Part shown: positions 32,108-37,602 of the stretch, in pieces
Position numbering within the stretch: position 1 is the stretch's first letter
Layout: every line of letters starts with the position of its first letter
DNA from: an uncultured bacterium
GTDB lineage: Bacteria > Verrucomicrobiota > Kiritimatiellia > RFP12 > UBA1067
Reading direction: 5' to 3'
DNA length: 37,602 nucleotides
Assembly: GCA_902761035.1 (NCBI GenBank)
Contig: CACWIW010000029.1
Coordinates: 1 to 37,602 of the forward strand
Notes under the pieces: generated by a model
The model's input: only the letters and a program-made list of their open reading frames with translations
The model's database searches: none
What the model was told of the DNA's origin: nothing
Made by a program: the position numbers and the translations under genes

Positions 32108-34105
32108 CTATTCTCCACCGCCAAATCGTTCCCGGAAATCGTCTTCCGAAATCACGGGGATTCCCAGCTCCTGCGCCTTCTTGTTCTTGCCGGAGGTGGA
32201 CGTGACGTCGTTGTTGATGAGGAAGCTCGTCGCCTTCGAGACGCTCCCTGCCACCTTCCCTCCCGCGCCTTCGATGTACGCCTTCAGCGCCGCACGGTTC
32301 GGCCAGTGGTGGACGTCGCCCGTTATCACGAACGTCAGCCCCGCACACGCTCCGCCCGACTTCGGCGCCACGTAGGCGTTGAGCGACACCTCGCGCAGTA
32401 CATCCTCAACTACGGCCCGGTGCGCGGGATCGCCGCACCACTCGACAAACGCCGCCGACTTCCCGGGGCCGATGCCGTCAATTGATGCAAAAACCTCCGC
32501 TCCCGGCGAGAACAAGTCGTTCGGATTCGCAGCTTCGGCGGCTTTAACGAAGAGTTCCTCCACGGAATAGGCCGAAAGTAGACGTTTCGCCACGTCGACT
32601 CCGCAAAGCGGAATCGACAAAGCCACGAGAAACTGCACCGCGTCGCGCGTGCGCGCCTTCTCGATGGACGCGCAGATGTTCGCGGCCGATTTTTCGCCGA
32701 AGCCTTCCATCGTCGCAATCTCGTCGCGGTGCGCGCCGAGACGGTAGATGTCGCCGAATGTTCGGATCCAGCCCTTGTTTACGAACTTAGCAAGCGTCTC
32801 GCCCGCGAGACCGTCGATGTCCATGCCGTCCTTCGAGACGAACCGCATGAACTTTCGCAGCTCGCGTGCCGCACACGACGCATTCGTGCAGCGGAGCGTC
32901 TTCGTGCCGCTCTCCGCGACGTTCACCGCCGTGGGCGCACCGCACACGGGACACGCCGACGGTACCTCGAATGTCCCCACGGTTTTCGTCACGGCAACAA
33001 CCTTGGGGATTATCTTATTCGCCTTGATCACGCTCAACTCGGTGCCAGCGCCGCCGAGACCGAGGCGCTCGCACTCGGAGATGTTGCAGAGCGATGCGCG
33101 CTTCACCGTGGTGCCTTCGAGCTGGACGGGACGGAACACCGCAACGGGCGAAATCGACGCGACGGCGCACGACCACTCCACGCGCTCGAGCACGGTCGCC
33201 GCCGTCTCGTCCTGCCACTTGAACGCAAACCCGGCGCGCGTCGCGTGGTGTCCGGTCACGCTGCCCGTCTGCGCGTAGACCGTATCGTCGTAGACAACCA
33301 CGAGGCCGTCCACTGGGAACGGGCAGATCTTGTCCGTCACCTTCAGCGTCCAGCGGTCAATCGACGCCTGAATCGCCGCCGCGTCGGGCGCATCAATGCG
33401 CTCGCGCTCGACGGCGCCGAGACCGACTTCCTCCAGATAGGCCATGCGTTCGCCCCATGAGACGATCTCGCGGTCGCAGTGGACAAGCGTGAACGGAATC
33501 CACTGGAGACGGCGCGGCTTCAGCTCGTCCACGGACTTGAGCGTGAGCGAGCCGGATGCGAGGTTACGCGGGTTGGCGTATTCGTCGTCCGTGGTTGCGC
33601 AGAATGCCTCGAAGTCGGCGTAGGAAATCACGGCCTCGCCGCGCACGACGAGGTGTCCCTTGTCCTTCACGCGCGGCGGGATGCCCTGGATGCCGGCGGC
33701 TAGGTGGGTGATGTTGGTGCCGATGTGTCCGTCGCCGCGCGTGACGACCTTCGTCAGCTTGCCGTTGTCGTAGGTGACGACGAGCGTGAGTCCGTCGAGC
33801 TTCCAGGAAATCCAGATCGGACGCCCCTCCGCCCACTTCGCGACTTCGCTCACCTGCTTTGTCTTCGCGAGCGAAAGGGCAGGATATTCGTGGGGTTCCT
33901 TCTCGCCGACTGTCGTATCGGCGGAGACGCGGTTCGTGGGGCTGTCGGGCAACACCACTCCCGTCTCGGCCTCGAGCGCCTTCACCTGGTCGAAGAGGGC
34001 GTCCCACTCGAAGTCAGTCATCAATTCGGTGCGGCCGTTGTAGTAGGCGTCCGCCGCCTCGTTCAACCGCGCCACCGCCGCGCGCATCTGCTCTAGTTTG
34101 TCCAT
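32108..34105 (-). CDS. ligA: NAD-dependent DNA ligase LigA (divergent type)
   Basis: 665 residues. Adenylation domain: the Ia helices YYNGRTELMTDFEWDALF, the nucleotidyl-lysine in WISWKLDGLTL (Lys102, KxDG), TRGDGHIGTNITH and VRGEAVISYADFEAF, YANPRNLASGSL. OB fold: VFRPVQLEGTTVKRASLCN. Zinc finger: CPVC (near 401) and CTNASC. Helix-hairpin-helix repeats and a C-terminal BRCT (LTFVITGDVHHWPNRAALKAYIEG, then KATSFLINNDV) follow. All domains of a full LigA are present, but motifs such as VDGLVVVYDD and TGHHATRAGFAFKW differ from typical LigA. It is likely the replicative ligase unless a second copy exists elsewhere. Confidence 0.93.
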   Translation of the reverse strand: MDKLEQMRAAVARLNEAADAYYNGRTELMTDFEWDALFDQVKALEAETGVVLPDSPTNRVSADTTVGEKEPHEYPALSLAKTKQVSEVAKWAEGRPIWISWKLDGLTLVVTYDNGKLTKVVTRGDGHIGTNITHLAAGIQGIPPRVKDKGHLVVRGEAVISYADFEAFCATTDDEYANPRNLASGSLTLKSVDELKPRRLQWIPFTLVHCDREIVSWGERMAYLEEVGLGAVERERIDAPDAAAIQASIDRWTLKVTDKICPFPVDGLVVVYDDTVYAQTGSVTGHHATRAGFAFKWQDETAATVLERVEWSCAVASISPVAVFRPVQLEGTTVKRASLCNISECERLGLGGAGTELSVIKANKIIPKVVAVTKTVGTFEVPSACPVCGAPTAVNVAESGTKTLRCTNASCAARELRKFMRFVSKDGMDIDGLAGETLAKFVNKGWIRTFGDIYRLGAHRDEIATMEGFGEKSAANICASIEKARTRDAVQFLVALSIPLCGVDVAKRLLSAYSVEELFVKAAEAANPNDLFSPGAEVFASIDGIGPGKSAAFVEWCGDPAHRAVVEDVLREVSLNAYVAPKSGGACAGLTFVITGDVHHWPNRAALKAYIEGAGGKVAGSVSKATSFLINNDVTSTSGKNKKAQELGIPVISEDDFRERFGGGE

Positions 34106-34111
34106 GGGGGT

Positions 34112-34117
34112 ATTATA
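34112..34117 (-). promoter_or_regulatory. Extended -10 box of ligA (leaderless geometry)
   Basis: TGATATAAT is followed by 6 nt and then ATG 34105. Confidence 0.7.
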
Positions 34118-34234
34118 TCAAAACGGGCGGGGACGTTCATCAGTTGTGACACATATTGCGATATGGCGCATCTGCGTAATTCACCGCCGAGCCTTCTGAT
34201 AATTGGAAACAACTGTTTGAAACAACTTATCTTT

Positions 34235-34260
34235 GGCGCGCGGGCTAACTCGCCCGCGCC
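34235..34260. repeat. G+C-rich hairpin in the ligA-GNAT intergenic gap
   Basis: GGCGCG(C)GGGC and GCCCGCGCC pair around TAACTC. It lacks the GTAG start, so it is only REP-like. The rest of the 34106-34469 gap holds no gene I can support; a TGCTATAAT box at 34441-34446 is 23 nt upstream of the next start. Confidence 0.5.
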
Positions 34261-34440
34261 CATTTGCCGATCCTCAAACTGTCACGATTCTGAATGTTCA
34301 AGGTGTGCCCGTAGGATAATGTTGTTCTTGAAAGTTGTCATGGTTGTTTCCAAATCCCAATACGCATGGGTAAAAAACGGAGATGCGCCCCGATTTTCTG
34401 CCCACAAAATTTGAGTCAGGCAGACTCCGCCATTTTTTGC

Positions 34441-34446
34441 TATAAT
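34441..34446 (+). promoter_or_regulatory. Extended -10 box for the small ORF-GNAT pair (normal leader)
   Basis: TGCTATAAT is followed by 23 nt that include a GAAAGG Shine-Dalgarno before ATG 34470, so this transcript should have a leader. Confidence 0.6.
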
Positions 34447-34469
34447 AAAGCGCGAAAGGCACAACAGAC

Positions 34470-34664
34470 ATGGCACTAGCAATAAGCAACATACCGATCC
34501 TGTCGGGAGAAGAGGCGGAACGATTTGTCCGTTCGGCGGAGGAAAACGTTCGCAGACGCGGATGTGTCGATTTTTCCCATGTTCGCCGTGAGTGGCGAAC
34601 TTTTGAAAGGGAGAACTCTCAGCGGATCAAATCATTGAAGGAGTCTGGGAGATGGCCTTTCTAA
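34470..34664 (+). CDS. Small protein of unknown function upstream of a GNAT acetyltransferase; possible antitoxin
   Basis: 64 residues, highly charged (IPILSGEEAERFVRSAEENVRRRG ... KSLKESGRWPF), mostly helical by composition, with no recognised domain. It has its own -10 box and Shine-Dalgarno and overlaps the next gene by 13 nt. The small-gene-first, overlapping order is typical of toxin-antitoxin operons whose toxin is a GNAT enzyme, but the usual partner is a ribbon-helix-helix (DUF1778) protein, which this does not obviously resemble. An antitoxin role is inferred from context only. Confidence 0.6.
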   Translation: MALAISNIPILSGEEAERFVRSAEENVRRRGCVDFSHVRREWRTFERENSQRIKSLKESGRWPF

Positions 34665-35272
34665 AGGATGAGTGCGTCCGCGTCCCTCTATCAGAAAGAA
34701 TTGTCGCTGCATGTGAGCCATTCAGCTGCGGAAATAAGGACCTTGACGAATTCTTCTCGTCCGATTACCTTGACTACGCTCGCCAGTTGATGGGAAAGAC
34801 CTATGTATTCCTTGAGGTTGCTAATCCGCGCCAGATAGTTTGTGCATTCACAGTGTCCAATGCAAGTATTTTCACCAATCACCTTCCAAACGCCAGAAGA
34901 AAGCGCATCGGTAAGAATGTGCCGCAACAAAAACGCGATATGATCTATCCGGCGGTTCTGATTGGTCGGCTGGGTGTCAATAGTAAATTCATGCGAAAGC
35001 ACGTCGGAACCGAACTGATGGACAGCATAAAAACCTGGTTCGTTGAAGAAGACAATAAGACGGGATGCAGATACCTTGTTGTAGACGCATACAACGAAAC
35101 GATTCCATGCGAATACTATTTGCGCAACGGTTTCACGTTCATGTTCAGCACAGAAGATCAAGAAAAGCAATATCGCAATATCTCTAGTGGCGAGGCTTTA
35201 CGCACGCGCCTGATGTTTTTTGACTTGATGCAGATAACGCCCGCCATGCAGGAACCTAGCGTGGGTACGTGA
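34652..35272 (+). CDS. GNAT-family N-acetyltransferase
   Basis: 206 residues. The GNAT core has VCAFTVSNASI (strand), VLIGRLGVNSKFMRKHVGTELMDSIKTWF (acetyl-CoA loop region; R/QxxGxG/A is weak here), YLVVDAYNETIPCEYYLRNGFTFMF. The pattern LIGRLGV...G..LM and YY..NGF are common in GNAT toxins of the TacT/AtaT type that acetylate aminoacyl-tRNA. AAGGAG lies 8 nt before ATG 34652. Either a TA toxin or a stand-alone acetyltransferase is possible. Confidence 0.8.
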   Translation: MAFLKDECVRVPLSERIVAACEPFSCGNKDLDEFFSSDYLDYARQLMGKTYVFLEVANPRQIVCAFTVSNASIFTNHLPNARRKRIGKNVPQQKRDMIYPAVLIGRLGVNSKFMRKHVGTELMDSIKTWFVEEDNKTGCRYLVVDAYNETIPCEYYLRNGFTFMFSTEDQEKQYRNISSGEALRTRLMFFDLMQITPAMQEPSVGT

Positions 35273-35324
35273 CAGGGTTCGGCCGTCTGTACAATTTGCG
35301 CTTCCACTGCTCATCCCGATGTGC

Positions 35325-35330
35325 TATACT
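35325..35330 (+). promoter_or_regulatory. Extended -10 box of the metallo-beta-lactamase-fold gene (leaderless geometry)
   Basis: TGCTATACT is followed by 6 nt and then ATG 35337. This choice argues against the in-frame ATG at 35319, which overlaps the box. Confidence 0.65.
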
Positions 35331-35336
35331 GGCGGC

Positions 35337-36320
35337 ATGGAAAATAATGTTTCACGCAGAAGCTTTCTCGTTTCGTCCACGGCGCTTGCGGCCGTGGCCG
35401 GATGCACGACCGCCAAAGCAGACGGGAAGACAGAAGGGCTGCCCGCGCAGTTTTCGACTGATCTGCCCATTTCAAAGGAGTCTGGCATCCGCGTGCGCTT
35501 CCTCGGCAGCGGAGCCGCAGGATGGAGGCCGGAATGGGCCCAAAACCCGTATGCGCGCCGCCAGTCGAGCGTGCTGATCGAAAACAAGGTCCTCATAGAC
35601 TTCACGATGTGCTCGTTCGACAAGCTGCCGGAGGGATGCCATCCCGAGGTGCTTTTCCAGACGCACTCCCACGGCGACCACTACAACCCCAAGGCGGCCG
35701 TCAAGAGCGGCGTGAAGCGCATGTACGTGCAGGAGACTTGGGCCGACGCGGCGCGAGAGGAGGTGGGCAAGGCGGCGGCGAAGCTTGGCCTGCCCGCGCC
35801 GGAGGTCATCGGACTTCCCTTCGGCAAGCCGGTGGTTGAGTGCGGCATGAGGTTCACGGGCGTGCCGGCGAACCACAGCACGTCCCGCGTCACGAACGGC
35901 GTCCTGGAGCGCACATCCGTCTATCTCGTGGAGAAGGGCGCCTCGCGTCTTCTGTACGCCACGGACACCGGCGGCTTGATGGGCGACGCCGCGCGGATGA
36001 TCGGCATAGACCCGCACATCACCGCAGGCGCCAAGGCTTTCGTCCATAAGCCGCAGGCGCTCACCGCGTTCATCATGGAGGCAACGGACGGGGACAGCGA
36101 CGAGGACTTCCGTCTGTTCGTACACTCCAGCGTACAGACAGTCTCGCGCATCGTGAACATGCTGATCAAGTACGGACGCCTTGCCCTTCCGTCCGGACAG
36201 CACGCCTACATCACGCATCTTGGCCTCAAGTACCGCGACTGGCCATCTGAGCAAATCGAGAAGGAGCTTCCCGATACGCTCCGCGCAGCATACGACGGCC
36301 TTGAGGTGGTGCTTGGATAG
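35337..36320 (+). CDS. Tat-exported metallo-beta-lactamase-fold hydrolase, probable lipoprotein
   Basis: 328 residues. The N-terminus has a twin-arginine signal (SRRSFLV, residues 6-12) and a lipobox-like AAVAGC (Cys23), so the mature protein is probably a lipid-anchored periplasmic or outer-membrane protein. The metal-binding motif THSHGDH (His110, His112, Asp114, His115) and the later FTGVPANHSTS, YATDTGG and HITHLGLKYRDWP are typical of UlaG/MBL-type hydrolases. The substrate is unknown; phosphodiester or lactone chemistry is possible. It has its own leaderless-type promoter. The acyltransferase gene follows 46 nt downstream. Confidence 0.9.
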   Translation: MENNVSRRSFLVSSTALAAVAGCTTAKADGKTEGLPAQFSTDLPISKESGIRVRFLGSGAAGWRPEWAQNPYARRQSSVLIENKVLIDFTMCSFDKLPEGCHPEVLFQTHSHGDHYNPKAAVKSGVKRMYVQETWADAAREEVGKAAAKLGLPAPEVIGLPFGKPVVECGMRFTGVPANHSTSRVTNGVLERTSVYLVEKGASRLLYATDTGGLMGDAARMIGIDPHITAGAKAFVHKPQALTAFIMEATDGDSDEDFRLFVHSSVQTVSRIVNMLIKYGRLALPSGQHAYITHLGLKYRDWPSEQIEKELPDTLRAAYDGLEVVLG

Positions 36321-36366
36321 GGATTATGCTGGCGTCTCAAAGGAGGTCCGATAAACAGGAAGAAGA

Positions 36367-37326
36367 ATGAAGCAGCGAAAGAATAGCTTCAAGCGCCTCC
36401 TGAGGCGTCCGTTCGAGTGGCTGGGCATCGGCCTTGGCTGGCTCGTGTTCGCGCACGTCTCGCATCGCATGCTCTTCCGCATCTGCGACTTCATCGCCGC
36501 CATTGGCTACCGCTTCGACCGCAAGGGCCGCGAGCTCTCGCGCGAGAACCTGCGCCTCGTCGTGGGCGAGGAACATCTTACGCCGCGTCGCGAGGAGCTG
36601 ATCCTGAAGCGCAGCTACCGCAACATGGTGCGCACGCTCGGACACGTTTTCTGGACGAGCCGCAACGCGCGTGCGCGCGCCGCCGCCACAGGCGAGTTCA
36701 CGCCGAAGTGCGTGGAGTTCCTTGCGGCGAACAAGCCCGCCATCACGGTCAGCTGCCACATGGGCTGCTGGGAACTTCTCTCGCAGCTTGTATTCCTCCA
36801 GGGACGGAAGATCGTGAGCGTGGCGAAGGACATCGGCACGCCGGGCATGACCGAGCTGCTGATGAAGTCGCGCCGGTCGCTCGGGCAGACCATCGTACGC
36901 GCGGAAGGCGCGCTCCATCCGCTTCTGCAGGGATTGCAGGAGGGCGCGGACGTGGGGCTGCTCGTGGACCAGGTGGTCAAGCCGGACCAGGGCGGCGTGT
37001 GGGTGCGCTATTTCGGACGCCCCGTGCCAGTCTCGGCGGCCCCCGCGTTTCTCCAGGCGAAGACGCACGCGCCGATCGTGATCGCCTGGTCGCGTCCGCT
37101 CCGCGACGGACGCTACCGCTGCGAGTACATCGCCGAATTCCCCTGGAAGAAGGGCATGGACATCTGGGGCCGCACGCAGGATTGCATTTCGGCGCTTGAA
37201 CGCACGATCCGCCGCCATCCGTCCTGCTGGGTGATGAACTACCGTTACTTCCGCAAGAAGCCGAAGGAAAAGGACTTGGCGCAGCTCGCCACCCGCGAAC
37301 GCCGCCGCCGTACGGGTGAAAGGTGA
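36367..37326 (+). CDS. Lipid A biosynthesis acyltransferase (LpxL/HtrB family)
   Basis: 319 residues. A membrane-proximal hydrophobic N-terminus (about 19-45) precedes the acyltransferase fold with the catalytic HX4E box in SCHMGCWELLSQL (His131, Glu136). Further conserved features are RRSLGQTIVRAEGALHPLLQGLQEGADVGLLVDQVV and the downstream APAFLQAKTHAPIVIAWSRP. LpxL/HtrB enzymes add secondary acyl chains to Kdo2-lipid A precursors, so this links to lpxK at 16581. A strong AGGAGG lies upstream, followed by AGGAAGAAGA close to the ATG. Confidence 0.92.
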   Translation: MKQRKNSFKRLLRRPFEWLGIGLGWLVFAHVSHRMLFRICDFIAAIGYRFDRKGRELSRENLRLVVGEEHLTPRREELILKRSYRNMVRTLGHVFWTSRNARARAAATGEFTPKCVEFLAANKPAITVSCHMGCWELLSQLVFLQGRKIVSVAKDIGTPGMTELLMKSRRSLGQTIVRAEGALHPLLQGLQEGADVGLLVDQVVKPDQGGVWVRYFGRPVPVSAAPAFLQAKTHAPIVIAWSRPLRDGRYRCEYIAEFPWKKGMDIWGRTQDCISALERTIRRHPSCWVMNYRYFRKKPKEKDLAQLATRERRRRTGER

Positions 37327-37602
37327 GTGATTCTCACAAGTTTTTCACATCCCGTGAACGGTCCCGGCAGCGTTTTTGGAAACGCTTAACCATGAGCGAA
37401 GCAATTGCTTTCCCTTGGGGCGCGCACAGGGCGCGCCTGCAAAACTGCTTCGCACATTCCAAAGGCTCAACCAATGACGATCCATTGGCGGGGAGCCTGG
37501 GGTGTGCGCGCTTTGCCAATGGCTGAACCTTCGGCGGGAGGGCCGCGCCCCGTCGCGGCCCAGGTGGGGCGAGCCGTCCTCGGCGAGCCGCTCACCCCAC
37601 CC
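37327..37602. other. Repeat-rich, gene-poor right end
   Basis: Short hairpins occur: AGCGTTT/GAAACGCT near 37370, AAGCAATTGCTT near 37402, GGCGCGC/GCGCGCC near 37418-37437, and the GGGAGGGCCGCG hairpin at 37536-37560. A 67-codon frame from GTG 37323 runs through these and has no independent support. I do not call a gene here. Confidence 0.5.

Noticed and set aside
37323..37526. 67-codon plus-strand frame after the acyltransferase
   Set aside because: It overlaps the previous stop, runs through several small hairpins and has no recognised domain; not called.

Overview
This window looks like a chromosomal segment around the replication initiation genes of a Gram-negative, high-GC bacterium. 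Lipid A genes (lpxK, an LpxL/HtrB-type acyltransferase), an RND-type membrane fusion protein and an ExbB/ExbD/TonB-like set imply an outer membrane. A secreted DUF1080 (3-keto-disaccharide hydrolase-like) protein, RNase HIII, a divergent LigA and an orphan EIIA pair beside an ion transporter fit the PVC superphylum, perhaps Verrucomicrobiota/Kiritimatiellae. That placement is an inference from gene content; there is no rRNA here to test it.

Layout. Positions 1-1652 (minus strand) hold tetR and a truncated membrane fusion protein gene, with a palindromic operator on the tetR promoter. Positions 1653-3687 are a 2-kb, AT-rich, gene-free stretch with two repeat systems: an exactly 22-bp-phased array of GGTCTGACC palindromes, and three long hairpin units alternating with a CTCTGCG-type repeat. 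Positions 3688-13944 are the origin-proximal block: mnmG with an insertion of about 110 codons, EIIA-CBS / SLC13-NhaD-type permease / membrane-anchored EIIA, dnaA, dnaN, an RlmL-like methyltransferase, then a dense cluster of DnaA-box-like 9-mers (best oriC candidate, about 13236-13342) and an XRE/zinc-ribbon regulator. From 14206 to 28666 all genes are on the plus strand: sugar porter, DUF1080-lpxK-SNF2 helicase, a REP-associated tyrosine transposase (RAYT) gene, murJ, rnhC, a tolQRA/exbBD-tonB-like operon and an FrhB-type protein. Positions 28667-34105 hold two glycosyltransferases, UDP-galactopyranose mutase and ligA. The right end has a small ORF/GNAT pair, a Tat-type metallo-beta-lactamase-fold protein, the acyltransferase and a repeat-rich tail.

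Three themes cut across the annotation. (1) Ten genes have a TATAAT or TATACT box exactly 6 or 7 nt upstream of the start codon, nine of them in the extended form TGnTATAMT. This geometry predicts leaderless mRNAs, while operon-internal genes and dnaA/dnaN carry Shine-Dalgarno sequences or coupled starts. (2) Hairpins of REP type (5' GTAG, a G+C stem that covaries between copies, and a conserved nine-base loop) sit in frame inside coding sequences: six in the RAYT gene itself, four in glf, and one related copy in the sugar porter gene. They resemble selfish peptide-coding inserts. (3) Around the replication genes there are parS-like CACGTG-centred palindromes inside the mnmG insertion, three groups of DnaA boxes, and the 22-bp-phased array. 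I saw no tRNA, rRNA or CRISPR array.
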